Below are positions 48,967-61,290 of a stretch of DNA of 64,000 nucleotides, piece by piece. The notes below the pieces were generated by a model. That model searched no databases. It was not told the origin of the DNA and worked only from the letters and a program-made list of their open reading frames with translations. Where the stretch lies: the NCBI GenBank assembly GCA_019426215.1, contig CM033393.1:21330591-21394590 (forward strand), written 5' to 3'. Both the position numbers and the translations under genes were made by a program. The DNA comes from Buddleja alternifolia. Its lineage: Eukaryota > Streptophyta > Magnoliopsida > Lamiales > Scrophulariaceae. Each line of letters starts with the position of its first letter. Within the stretch, counting starts at the first letter, position 1.

Positions 48967-49226
48967 TTCTCTAAGTGTTTTATCTTTTATTTCTTTGTGT
49001 ATAATGTCACTATTTATTTTCACAATAAATCATGTACACTTACTTATCATATGAATGAATGAATGATTTATCGCTGAAACATCTTGTTGAGGATAATCTA
49101 ACATTAGCTAACTTATCTAACTTTCTAAACGCTAACTTATGATTATTTTGGGATTTTCTTTAAAACTCTTAACCTATAAAAGAGTTGTAAGAGTTAAGGT
49201 CTTGACATCATCAAAAAGGGGGAAAT
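48967..49226 (+). other. S2 3' untranslated region and polypurine tract
   Basis: Non-coding, with a polypurine tract AAAAAGGGGGAAAT at 49213-49226 next to the LTR. Confidence 0.85.
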
Positions 49227-50727
49227 TGTTAGGAAATTTCATGTTATATATTTTGATGATGACAAGATAGACTTTATGTTAGACCCCAAAATATAATGTA
49301 ACTTTATGTTTTCATAGATCAATTGTATAAGCATTTGAAAGTTTGTAATTTTGTTAGGCTTGTAATTTTTATCTTTGTAAATTTTAGACTAACTATTGGA
49401 TACCAAGTCGCTAGTAGAATTCTAGGCGAGTCTATTAGAGATGAAATTGAGGATCAGCGTCTGAAGTCAAATTAAGATGAAGATTTGTTCTTAGCATCTG
49501 TCAAACGCTAAAGGATTATTTCAGGGTTGTTGAATCAAGCTCTCAGAGCACTCAAGCGATCAAGGATCAGATTCACCTGAAATAAATTCTCAAGTCTTGA
49601 AGGACTTAAATGCAATCATCAATGGACATTTATTTCCAATTGAAAATAAATTATAATACATTAAATGCCTGATAAGTGCATTAAATGTGATAAGCTATTA
49701 TGACTTGTCGACAAGCCACCTTTTGACTAAACTGTCAGATTTCAGAGTTCAGAACCTACTCATGTCAAATCGAAAACATCAGAATTTCAGGAATGTCAGA
49801 AAGGGACTGTTTAACGTGCTGCGTAAGTTACATGCGCTCACATGTGTCCAACGGACAAATCCCAAGAAACCTTATAAATAGTACAGTTCAGCAAACCCTA
49901 AATACACACGTACATGCACAAGAAAAAGGTCAACACTTTGCTGAAATTACTTGAAAGAAAAGCTTACATACTCCATAGCCAAAATCCTTCAAATTTTTCA
50001 TAATACATTCCAAAGACAGTCATAGATATCTCAAACATCTTCAGAGAAGAACCTTAAATCCCTATTGAGATGTCCCAAGTTGTTTGAACTTTCCAACATC
50101 AAACAAACCCATGAAAAAACCCTCAACATCTTTTACCTGAGTGAGAAAGTTTGTTGATTCTACAAGTAGCATTTCTGTGTGAGAGAAGCTTATTGAAGAA
50201 GGTCTCTATTGGAGCCGAAGCCTGTGTGATCAAGGAGCTCAAGATCATCTTCCCTTGCATCTATTTTGTAGAAGTCTTTGTGTGACTCTTTGATAATCGA
50301 TCTAGTGAATCCCTCCAAGTGCAAAAGAGAAGAAGGACGTAGCTGGGATTACATCTCCCAGTGAACCTTACAATATCTTGTGTTATTTACAGTTTTATTG
50401 CTTTACTTTACATTTGCATAGTATATCTTGACAAAGCATTTAAAACAGTTAAGCGACTAACTCAAGTTCAAGAGAACGCTAAGCTATAAAATCATTTTCG
50501 CTATGCTAACCCTCATTAAGCGATTGAAACATTACCCTATTTTGGTAATCGTTGAAATCGCTAAGTCTAAGTTATCTATTCTTCAGCGCCTGACCTAGCG
50601 CTAAGCTTTCCAAGCGTTCAAATTCTTCAAAGTAATACGAAAGTTTTTGAAGTTGAAAAAGACTTCAGGGTCTATTCAACCCCCCCCCCCTCTTCTAGAC
50701 CCTTTCGTATGCCACTTGGGACCATCA
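49227..50727 (+). repeat. S2 3' LTR
   Basis: 1,501 bp, TGTTAGGAAATTTC...GGGACCATCA. It is related to the S1 LTR along its length but clearly diverged. TATA box TATAAATA at 49873-49880. It has only one copy of the block that is duplicated in S1. A C run at about 50681-50690 is kept. Its 5' partner is lost. Confidence 0.9.
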
Positions 50728-51201
50728 CACAATTTACCAAAAAATGGAAAAACCCTGAGTACAAAACGGCAGCGGCCCAAATCTGATAAGTGGTTGCCGG
50801 CAACGGCAATTGCGCATCACACAGCCGCCATCACTAGAGACTGCTTTGGATGCATGTGCGGTGCTTTCGCTGCATGTGCCGCTGCGCGGCTTACGTGATG
50901 GCCATCCATTGCCTCGTACCACCGTGCGAACGGTAGCTGTTCGGCGGCGCCATTGTCATTTCTGAACAGCTGCTTTTTGCGTAGCCTATTATCCAAATTT
51001 TAAATTTCATGGATTCATCAAAAATGCAATTTTAGATTTCAAAAAACTTAATTTTTAGATTAAAGTTAATTTTCAGATTTAAACGATTTTAATCGGTCCA
51101 AAAATTATATTAGAAAATCCAATCCGTTCGTATGCAATAAAACGAAAATTTATAGCATACAAACATAAACACATAAAAAAATTGAGCCACGTCAAATCAT
51201 T
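50728..51201 (-). other. C2 5' leader, third part
   Basis: The leader resumes after S2 and leads directly to the PBS. Its GC-rich part (50790-50965) corresponds in position to 13560-13740 of A'. The ORFs 50647-50898 (plus) and 50734-50922 (minus) cross or fall in this non-coding DNA and are not genes. Confidence 0.65.
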
Positions 51202-51214
51202 GCTCTGATACCAC
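51202..51214 (-). other. C2 primer-binding site
   Basis: The minus strand reads GTGGTATCAGAGC, canonical for initiator tRNA-Met, next to the LTR at 51215. Confidence 0.92.
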
Positions 51215-53350
51215 TATTAGGATGCGTTCGCCTACATGGCCAGCCCCCAGGGATAATTGATTGCGCAGGGAAGGTATAAAACAATAATTTTCATAAAAAC
51301 GAAATCGACATTCCCTAAACAAGGGCTAGGTTGACATGATACCATCGGATTTTAACAAAAACTAATGAGAGGGTTTTTGCGTGTTTACTTTTTTGACAAA
51401 ATTACAATTGTCGATTTTTTGGAATTTAGCTGCAACAAAATTTAGCTTGCTTTAATGCTCCAAATGTCACGTCTTTATGGTGTATCCACACCTTAGTTCG
51501 CACCCTCGATAATCTCCACCAGTGCTAGCAAGGAGAAAACCGAATACTTGGCTTAAAGAAATAAAGGGTAGGAATTATTTCATGTGTTCTTCGTTCTCGA
51601 CACATGAGCTTGAAGAACATGAAAGAGAGTTGAAGGAGAAAAGAAAGAATCAATATTGTTCTCTTGAAATTGTGATTAGGTTAATTAGATTAATTATACA
51701 CTTAATATAAAATATTTACATATATAGAGGTTCCAAAAAGATGGAAACTCTCACGCGCACACACACACACACATGGCACACATATTAGATACACAATGTG
51801 CATGTATGTGTGTGTATATATATATATATATTTATATTTTATGTATTATTCCTTCTTTATATCTCTCTTCCATAGTTGTTTAAATCATCCAAATAACTAA
51901 TGAGATATTTCCATATATTTGGGACCCTCCCAAATATAAACAAGATCTATCCAAATATATATTTATATCCATATAATATCTTTCCAAATAACTAACAAAT
52001 TAAATCGATCTTACCATATATATGTGTGTGTGTGTGTGTACACTTGGTGAACAAGATAAATCCTTTCACCATACACACATATATACACGCCTATATTATA
52101 CATATATAATATTTTCTCTTTCATATATTAATTAATTAGACCACTAATTCATTAATTAACTAGTCTTTCCCAATTTAATATTCCAATATTAAATTATAAG
52201 ACCTTTTATTAATCAAGACCATGTAATTAATTAATCCCTTTTTCCCGATTAATTAATTCCAATTAATTAATCTCTCCATTAATTCACAAAGAATTAACTT
52301 AGCCAGTAGGTACTACACTAAGTTAAGTGTGTGACCCCTTAGGCTCGTTAACAAACTAGCAATAAGTCATTTCTTATAGGCTAAATTAATTATCCAAATA
52401 ATTAAATTAGACCTTGAATTAATTCACCTAATTAATTCAAGGCACCTATTGGTCATGGACTGTTGTCTAGCAACATCACAATAACTTCCTAGATGTTAAC
52501 GACAAAAGCAAAGCTCTCCAGGTTACGATCTTTATGTGAGTCGAACCCTTCCATCTTTTTTCCTTCTAAGGTCTAGGATATGACTACAGTCGAAACCCTA
52601 ATAATCTTATAAACTATGACTATGTTGGAAACACTAATAATTAGATCTTTAAGCAAGGATCACCAATCCTTCTTTTAAGTCACTGCTCTAAAGACTTATA
52701 ATGATCATTCAGAGTTTACTTAACAGCATAGAAAATGTCAGGCCACTACCCTGGACGGATCCCTGCCAATGCCATCTGTTCCGCTACACTACCCGGCTAT
52801 ACCTGACATATGCCGCCGTGTGACTATCTTGTAGTTCGCGCCGCAGTGAATGCATAGTGGGTAGTATCCTTTCCAAACATGACACATTAGTTCAAAGGAT
52901 TAACCTCACACTACGAAACCGAAGGACTTCTAGTTCAACCAGAACCAACGAGATGTCCTTGCGGGGTCGTTCAATTCCATCCTTCTGCAAAGTATGAATC
53001 TCATAAATGCACTGGTCTGGTGGGTCATTGTCTAAGGAACAAGACACTCTCCCATTTGAGAATGACATTTACAGACAAGTCTTGGCGAGATTATGATATC
53101 CCTTATCTCATTGTCTCTATGACTTGGAATAGGTTTAATGGATTACAGACCTCGAGAGTATTCCTAGAGTTATGTACTACTCCCCTAGATCTGTGTAATC
53201 CAAATGAATCTTTATCTACACTTTATAAGCCATTTTACAATAAAGACAATACCAATAGGTTTGATATGATGTGAAAGACAAGACGGTCATAGCGTTTATA
53301 TTCCAGTGATTTAAGTTAACAGATGGCTCGCAGGACATATAACACTATCA
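51215..53350 (-). repeat. C2 5' LTR
   Basis: 2,136 bp on the minus strand. The start TGATAGTG is at 53350 and the end (TATTAGGATGC on the plus strand, so the terminal CA became TA) is at 51215. It shares many blocks with C1's LTR, including the 'ggctcg...acat..aacact' start (53323-53350 against 6615-6643). Microsatellite tracts lie at 51755-51830 and 52020-52040. Confidence 0.85.
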
Positions 53351-53674
53351 ACTTATTCTTTCAATACTTTCGAATGTTCACTTCTGGAATATGAGACTTG
53401 ATTAATTTTCAGAGCTTCGGCTGCAGAGAAAATACTTTGAAAATTCTGGGTTTAATGAGTGGTAGAAGACGGTTTTGTTGGATTGTTTAGCGGAAGAGTT
53501 GGTATATGAGCAATTTCCTTTTTCTTTTTTTTGTAGTGTAAGCAGTTTCCTTTTTGAGGTAGAAGAAGGAAGTTTAAAAATTGTGGACGGTTGTGGGGAT
53601 TTTGCAGAAATGTTTAAATTTGAAATTAGAAATATCACTCCGTAGTTCACGCCTTCACGGTTAGATAGAGATAA

Positions 53675-53711
<37 letters not shown>

Positions 53712-55340
53712 CAATAAAATTAATTCAAAATTACTAAAAATTAGGAATTGAGTTTTTAGTTGGTCAAAATCCGTCAAACACTTCCTTCCTATATTAATAT
53801 TATAGATGAGAAGTTTGTACAATTGAAGGGCAATTTCGTACTTGTGATCAAACAATTATTAAATAAAATAAAACAATCTCATGAAAATTCAAAATTATCC
53901 CTGAGATTTTCGTAGATTGTCAAAGTCATCCCTAGGTTTTTTTATGCTATCAAATATTGTCCTTCAAATTTTGAGAATAAAGCAAAATTGTTTCTAAATT
54001 GCACTTACATATAAGGGATAATTACGGCTACACCCACTGTAGTTAGGCCTAATTATAAATATACCCCTAACTTTTTTTTATTAGTCACATCCCCATGTAG
54101 TTTACAAAACCTTACATTTGTCAGATTCATTAGGGTTAAACTAGGGGGTCAGTTAAAAATTTTGTGATCTGAATATGATAGGAGTTGATATCTAAAATTG
54201 ATAGTTGCACTCCCATTCTACTTTTGCACCAAACAATTGACCAAAATGTCCATGCATTTTAACAATATAATTTACTCAATATTTGAAGAATAATTGCCCT
54301 CCATCATTCATTCTTTCCAATTTCTTTAACTTTATATTCTCATCTTGATCAGACAACATCATCATTTTCCTTCAGTTTGTCCTTTTTAACTTCTTTTGAT
54401 GTATTTTATATTGTTCATCAATATATTATGAGCACTGTGTATTATGCAACTAGTAATAAAAAAAAGTCATTTACAGAACTAGACGAATGATAGAGCCCAA
54501 AGGATAATGAAAGATATTGGGTTTATGGTTTAAAATCGCGATTTCGATAATGATATCGATATGTATTGTTTCAGATTAGTCATGACATATCAATATATTA
54601 TGGGACTATACGAAATAATCATATTATCAAATACTTAGAAAATTCCAAAAAAAAAAAAAAGAAGTAAAAATGGGAGCAAAATATATATTCTTTCAGTTAC
54701 TACGCAATATCGTGTATTAAAAAGTACATTAGATATATTCAATATTATTAGATATCATCTTCAGAAGTTTCCGGATGCGACCGCTAAAACCAATTTATCG
54801 CAATATCATCTGATATGATCTAATATTGTCAGTTATACATAAACTTTAAGAAAATAGTTGATCAGAATATATATTGACCGATACATACATATATATATAA
54901 TTAATATATGTATATATAAATATATGATGCGGTTTGATTTTACACCAAGAAAGTCATGCAAATTTAAAAGCGACTTCATTTATATAAATATGAGAAACCT
55001 AACTTTAGAAGACGAATAATTTAGAAAATGAGTAATGAATGTTGAAGAAAATTAGTAAAAATAGAACTTGAATTTTGTTTCTTTTATTTTTTATTTTTCT
55101 TAAAGAAGTACAAGAACACACTCTTTTTTTTTTTGTCTCTCTATTATGAACGTAAAATACAAAAGACCATTTTTCTCCTATTTACAGGGCCTAATGGCCG
55201 ATTTTTTTCCTTCCCTTAGTGGTTGGGCGATTTTTCCCATCCTAAAGGAATATGGTATCATTCTCTTCCCTTTGGGAGATATAAGTTAAGATTGGATTTG
55301 ATTTGATATATTCCTATCCTTTCTTCAACTATACCTTTCA
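53351..55340. other. AT-rich host DNA, no gene found
   Basis: It contains a (TA)n microsatellite at 53674-53710, a stretch beginning 'gggataattacggctacaccc' (about 54015) of the kind commonly seen as a dispersed plant repeat, and degenerate ATCGATAT-rich sequence at 54535-54850. I see no ORF with family resemblance. Confidence 0.5.
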
Positions 55341-55808
55341 CTATCTTACTCAGCTATCCTCCAGCTTCTTCATGAGTTGTCCAATTAGTCCTCTCAGGAG
55401 GTTACTCTCTAGCTCAACTTCCAGGCGTCCATGAAGCTCTTTCTCACAAACTTCTTCGGGAAATACACCTCTTTGGGCCTCGCACCTACTCTTGACCCAA
55501 AGTTTCACCATATGATTAGACACACACTCTATTGACTCCCTATAACATGATTTAATAATTATGGGCATATTACAAGCCCCCCTACTCTTGAAGCCCTATA
55601 ACATGATTTAATAATTATGGGCATATTACAAGACCCCCCTACTCTTGAGGTCTTGCAGTAAACCAAAGCCTTCAATTCCCGACTTGCATTTGTAATATAT
55701 ACATATATATATTGCTATGAGCCGGCTCACAAGCCGACTGTGTAGCCAGCAAACCAGTCGGCTCAACAGCCGCCGATAGGAAGGGAAGGAAGGGCGGACG
55801 TTACCCAC
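55341..55808. other. Short ORFs and local duplication
   Basis: A 72-codon minus-strand ORF (55350-55568) has no recognised family. A tandem duplication of about 55 bp around 'catgatttaataattatggg' occupies 55538-55648. The 55809-56390 interval is AT-rich without a supported gene. Confidence 0.4.
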
Positions 55809-56408
55809 CTCCCACTTTTCTTCTCTTTGTTTTTATTTGAAGACCCCACTTCTCTTAAGGAACTTGAGTGAGTTATCAAGATTTTCCCATCTTTGTATTC
55901 CTTTTGAATTCCTATTGAATAAATTCATACTTACTATAACAAAGTACAAATATATTTGATCAAATAAAAAATCATATATCATTTGTGAAATGAGGAGTAT
56001 TACATGAGGGTGATTAATTACATTAAAATTATATATAAGTGTATATATATCGCAATTGGGAGCGGTTTTTGTTGTCCATAAAAAGTTAAAACCAAACCCA
56101 ATTGCAAAAATGCGGTTATTTAAAAACTTAACCTGACACCAACCCATAAATCGCCAACCCGCCATTTGCTGTGAGATTTGAGTTGGGGCGGTTTAACTGT
56201 TTGGTTGAACACCCCTAGTTATTTGATTATTTTACTAATTGAATTAAAGCATTACCACCTAGATTTCTTTTTTCATATCAAGGTAAAAGTGATGGCATAT
56301 TAACAATAAAAAATGATGCCTGTTTCAAACTTTAAGAACAAAGACTGACCCCTATTAGCAGTAGCATAAGCACATATGCGGAAAAGAAAATTAAGTTGCA
56401 TACAGTAC

Positions 56409-56522
56409 CTTCATCAAATGCAACCTCAAGTCACACGGGCGAACCTGATGACCAAGACATACCAGAGCAAATTTTGAATATTGAAACAAGACATCAGCAG
56501 CAGCTTGCTTCTTTTCTTCAGT
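56409..56522 (-). CDS. Candidate internal exon of a host gene
   Basis: A 114-base, 38-codon open segment on the minus strand, bounded by a plausible acceptor (..GTGTCACAG) and donor (AAG|GTACTG). It encodes TEEKKQAAADVLFQYSKFAL followed by VCLGHQVRPCDLRLHLMK, a normal-looking, non-repetitive protein segment with balanced composition, unlike the transposon debris around it. I do not recognise the gene with certainty. Flanking DNA would be introns; the GC-rich element at 56720 would lie in the intron upstream. A 5'-region-like sequence on the same strand near 60040-60180 could be the gene's beginning, but the link is speculative. Confidence 0.45.
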
Positions 56523-56719
56523 CTGTGACACATTGCATGGCCATGATGGGAAAAGATTCAAGAGAAAGATAGTTGAAATACAAGGGCAATAATAAGTAAA
56601 ATATGTAGTACTTTGTAAAAACATTGCTGTTGAAATTGATGGTAGTCAGAATGTTACTCTATTCCACTTCTTGATTTGTGTCTTATCAAGAAGGTTTGAC
56701 ACTTCTGTAAGATAATAGT

Positions 56720-57557
56720 TGTTAATGGCGAATGGCGCGGCGCGGCGACAAGGGTCCCATGGCGCGGTGAGGCTAGGCAAGGCGAGGCGCGGCGCGGCAC
56801 ACGCCTTATCAAAGAAAAAATAATTATACATATTAATAAAATAAATAATATATGCCACTTTTTTTAACAATAGTAACCATAATATAAATAACAAGTACTT
56901 TAAAAAAAAAACATAACAAATTATATATAGTAAAACTATAGATAAAGATAGCAAATAATAATTAAGAAATCGAAAAAAGAAAAAGAAAGAAAAAACTTAC
57001 TGCCTTAGTAAATGCCTTTCCACATTTCATTTTCAACTTTCAAGTTTTCACACTAAACATATTATTTATAGTATAACTATAGATAAAATAGCAAATAACT
57101 AAAAATTGGAAAAAGAAAAGAACGAAAAAACTTCCTGCTGGCCTGCGCGAGGGTTACACGACAAGCGGCGATGGCGGACAGCGGCGCTGGGCTGGGCGAC
57201 GGCGACTGCTCCGGTAGAGAGAGAGATTGAGAGAGAGACAGAGCAGAGGGAGAAAGAGATCGCGAGAGAGACAAAGCAGAGGGAGAGAGATTTTGCGAGA
57301 GATATCACAATCAAATTGAGAGCAGTAGGGCTTTAAGATTGTGTTGGGTAAGTTGGGTTTAAATAATTTATCTAGATTTTGCCCCAATTTTGATTGAAAT
57401 TTCCACCCTTCTATTAACTTCACTATGGTGGTAAAGGCGCGCGCCTTTAAGGAGCTCGCCATGGCGATAAAGGCTCCCAAGGTGCACGCCATGTTGAACA
57501 TGGGCGCCACGCCATGGCCCATGGCGCCGAGGGTGCGCCATGAGCACGCCATTAACA
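56720..57557. mobile_element. GC-rich element with terminal inverted repeats
   Basis: TGTTAATGGCG at 56720-56730 is repeated inverted at 57547-57557, an 11-bp perfect terminal inverted repeat. Both ends carry GGCGCG/GGCGCC-rich subterminal sequence, and the centre is AT-rich plus a GA-rich tract (57212-57300). About 840 bp, with no transposase. This fits a non-autonomous DNA transposon; the superfamily is not determined because I cannot see a clear target-site duplication. ORFs inside (57099-57336) are low-complexity. Confidence 0.55.
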
Positions 57558-57845
57558 TCTATGGATCAGACTGACAACCAGTGTTCTCTTTCTGAAGAAA
57601 AATCCAAAAGGAGAATGCATGACTTTTTTGAAGCAAGAATTATTCACTAAGAAATTGACATGCACATTTCTACATAAAGGAAAATGTTTTACGAGCATGA
57701 CTGCCAGACTGCAAGATTTCTGCGCTTTTGTCATTCTAATTAATGGTAATAAAGCTCGTCAACTAGAAAATTGAAAGGAATATAATGTTTGAGGTTATAA
57801 CCTACATGAATGATCTTTGTTAGCCAACTGGACATCTACTGTACA
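57558..57845. other. Possible further exon sequence, minus strand
   Basis: On the minus strand, 'tttttcttcag' followed by an open segment ending at the inverted-repeat element (about 57595-57558) looks like an acceptor plus a short exon. Too short to support a gene call on its own. Confidence 0.2.
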
Positions 57846-57849
57846 CAAG

Positions 57850-58480
57850 GTATTAAATGTCGGTATTGGTGTAGTAAATTTACGAAAATTTCGATGGAAA
57901 TTTCGGGGATATTCAAAATTTCGATTTCGATTTTAAAGAAATCATGAAAATTTATAGAAATATTTGAAAATTTACAATGAAACTTTGTGTAACTTTAAAT
58001 ATCATAATTATGCATCTTTTACATAAATAATATTGTATATATAATGTATGTATAGTGAATTTTGTCAAGTAGTATGACTAAAATCTGTGTCCAAAAATAT
58101 AAAATAAATATGATTTGAGAGTAAAGTAATACTAATAACCAAATCTCCAAGGAACTTCATTAAAACAAAATACCGCAATCATTTATAGACAACCACTGAA
58201 CCACAATAATTTGGACTCATTCTTATTTAAAAATAAATAATTAAATATTATTTTAAATTTCGGAAAATTTTGGGTTTGGTTAAAATTTCGGGAAATTTCG
58301 ATAGATATTTAACAAATTAATTTTATTAAGAATTCGAAATTTCGAGAAATTTCGGAAATATCAGGAAATTTCGATAGATATTCTGCAAAATTAGATCGAA
58401 GGTGAAATTTCGCTTCGACACCCCCGGAAATCCGAAATTTCGGTCGAAATTTCGAGATTTCGGAGGAAATTTAAGACCAT
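57850..58480. repeat. AAATTTCG-rich degenerate repeat
   Basis: A block with many copies of GAAATTTCG and close variants, densest at 57885-57950 and 58255-58470. The ends (GGTATTAAATGTCGG at 57849 and the reverse complement of 'aaatttaagacc' near 58480) are weakly similar in inverted orientation, suggesting a small DNA element. No coding capacity. Confidence 0.45.
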
Positions 58481-60180
58481 GAATGTACATTGTCCACTTG
58501 GTTAATAATCAGTTTGAGTTTACTTTAAGCTATTTTCACATCTAGATTTATGTACACAACATATCTCACTGTCAAAAGGGCAATATTGCTAGCTTGAAGC
58601 GATTACTGGACACTGCTAATTAGGATCTATAAAACTCAATCAGCAGAGTTTTTATGTCGAAAGCATAATCAACATTCTTTATCTATTAAAAACATAAAAC
58701 CAAAAAAGACTAAAAACCTATACAATAGACCTTTCCATTTAGAATAAAATACAAATTCATTAAATGAGTTAAGGATAACTTAATTGGCTTGTTTCTATAG
58801 CTTGATTAATATTATGGCAATACAGTGTTCTGTTTTCAATGTCATTAAATATAACAGAGGGGTACACTAGGCCGTTACATGAAAAAACATTTGTAGTTAG
58901 CATAGTACAAAGATTTAGGGATAGTCAAAAATAGGAACTGATACAAGTGATGGAGGGTGTAAATGGTAAGTATAACATGGTTACACATATTCTGTATCAT
59001 TTTATCGACTTGTTTATCAGTAAACCACTTCAGAAGACAAGGTATATATTACTTCGAGGATCAAACTTCAAATCATCCCTATCTGAAGATATTTCAGCCT
59101 GTGCCCGTAATTTGGTGCTATTTCGTTTTTCAGTCTTTGTTTATCTTCGCATTCAATTCAGTAGCTTCTATCTCAGTTTTCTTCATGTTCCTATTTAATT
59201 CAGCTTTGAAAGCTTTCTATGCTGATTATCAGCATAACTTGAGCAATACACATCCTTACCTTGGGCTTGACATGTTTTTATCAACATATTATGAGTTCTT
59301 ATATTTAGCACCACTGCACCAGTACTATTTTTGAATTATTTTGAGAGGACTATTTTTGAAGTTTAACGATTATAACTAAGGAAGGAGATCTCTTAGTTTC
59401 TACAATCTCGAAAGTGTTCATTGTAAATCAACAGGAACAGGGGATTTTACTGTCTCGGAGTTTAGATGTTTTATTAAAATTGTTGATGCTACATAATCTC
59501 GTGTGAGATTCCTTAGGGAGAACTATGCTATTATATATCTGGTTCCTGCATACTGACTATTCTTTAACATACAAGTGAATATCGCTGAACTAAGATGGAA
59601 CAACATGGTAATAGCATGCCCGCTCGATTATGAAATTACTCAGACAAACTACATTAACAATCTGCAAATTTGGCGACTGTCTCATAGGGTTTGTCTTTAC
59701 TCTTTGTCAAAACACTTAGAACAATAATGCTAAATCATTCATCAAAAATTTAAATGAAACAGACAATTAGATAACTTCATTCAAATTAATGGGAGAGTTC
59801 TCAACCCTACAGTCTGGCTCAAGAAAAGTCCAAAAAAAGGCGAATGTCACCTACATATCATTTCAATGAATGTCCATCTTGAACAGCTCATTGCCAAAAT
59901 TGGATAAACACATAATTATTAGTTCTACGAAAAATACACTCACTCAATTTCTAGATTTAATCTGCAGCAACAAGCGAACAAACAATGATAAGATCATCTT
60001 TCGAGCTAAATAATAATCATAGGAGGTTCTAAAAGTGGTGCCCTAAACGCTGAACCGGCAGGGAATCAGGGGAAATAAAGAAAAGAATAAGGACGAAAGA
60101 GAGGAGCATAAAATATTTTGTGGTTTAAAAACAAAATTAAAGAAAAAACAGATCAATACGAAAACTTTACCGTCTCCTAT
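58481..60180. other. AT-rich host DNA, no gene supported
   Basis: The plus-strand open frame 58963-59334 (123 codons) is hydrophobic and has no recognised domain or codon pattern; I do not call it. The minus strand at 60040-60180 has T/C-rich sequence and a 'gttgctgcag' acceptor-like signal about 59965, possibly a 5' UTR and first intron. Confidence 0.35.
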
Positions 60181-60404
60181 TTTTAGGTTGTGTTTGGATT
60201 GATGGATTTGGATTTGGCAAGGTATTTGAAATGAATGGATTTCAAACCCCTTGGATTTGAAATCCACACCATTAGAAGTACCTTGTTTGGCTATATATGG
60301 GTTTATAAAAGGATTTCCAAATTCATGGACTTCAAATTCATTGTTTGGCTATATATCCTAGAGCATTTGAAATTTTTCAATATTTTATTTGATTTTTACA
60401 TTAC

Positions 60405-60990
60405 ACTACACACAATTACACATATTTTACACACACTGCACACCTTTTACACACACAACACACTTTTACACACACTGCACACATTTTGCACATATTTACA
60501 CACACACTGCACATTTCTCACACGCACAACACAACTTTTACACATATTTTACACACACTACACACATTTACACACACTGCACACTTCTTATATGCACAAC
60601 ACACTTTTTACACACTACATATTTTTTACATATATTTTACACACACTACACACATTTACACATACTGTACACTTCTTACATGCACAACACACTTTTTACA
60701 TACACTACACATTTTTTGCACACACTGCACACTTTTTATACGCACACTACACATATTTATACAGACTACATATATTTTACACACACTGCACACTATTTAC
60801 ACAGATTGCACATTTCTTACATGCAAAACACACTTTTTACACAGTGCATACTTTTTACACACGTGCACGTTTTTTACACACATTACACACTTTTTACACA
60901 CATGCTACACATTTTTTACACACGCTGCACACTTCTTCCACGCACAACACACTTTTTACACATATTGCACACATTATACACATATTTTGA
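60405..60990 (+). repeat. G-poor tandem repeat (TTTACACACACTGCACAC-like)
   Basis: About 580 bp of imperfect ~20-base units built from TTTTACACACACTGCACAC variants, with a longer period of about 88 bases visible at 60546 and 60634. The plus strand is nearly free of G. It lies in a sequence starting 'gtgtttggattgatgg' (60190) that resembles a MITE-like end. The three long overlapping ORFs here are products of the repeat. Confidence 0.75.
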
Positions 60991-61290
60991 GAATTCTTTG
61001 GATATTCTTAAATATTAATTTAATATTTGGAGAATAGTTTTGCATATTAAATGTCTAGATATGCATTTAATTCATCATAGTTCATCGAGAGAGTTTGGAA
61101 CAAAGTTTATTCGTAGAGTATCGAAGTTTGTAGTGCTACTACTTCTTTACTAAGTCGTTAAATCTTAGGAAACGATTGCCAAATCCCGTAAGCACCGTGA
61201 GCGGGGCAATTTTGTTTCAAAAATAAAGTGTAGAACACTTGCCTCGACTTTGAAATCGTTCTTGAAGATACTAAGCCCGAGTAGGCTCAC

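Larger units (their letters stand above)
18656..50727 (+). mobile_element. SIRE/Maximus-like element S2, nested host
   Basis: An older copia element lacking its 5' LTR, gag, protease and integrase. The remaining pieces are the integrase/RT linker and RT (18656-19439), RT to RNase H (28351-29467), spacer, env-like gene (30309-30602 and 44931-48966), polypurine tract and 3' LTR (49227-50727). It is split by A (TSD GATTC) and S1 (TSD ACTTT). It lies within the leader of C2. Pol order and the extra ORF after pol place it with SIRE/Maximus elements. Confidence 0.85.

Noticed and set aside
57099..57336. Serine/leucine or glutamate/arginine-rich ORFs on both strands
   Set aside because: They are translations of the GA-rich tract inside the TIR element.
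58963..59334. A 123-codon hydrophobic ORF
   Set aside because: No recognisable domain, no start context or splice evidence, AT-rich composition typical of chance frames here.
60235..61037. Three overlapping long plus-strand frames
   Set aside because: All three frames are open because the tandem repeat nearly lacks G; the proteins are simple H/T/F/Y/L repeats.
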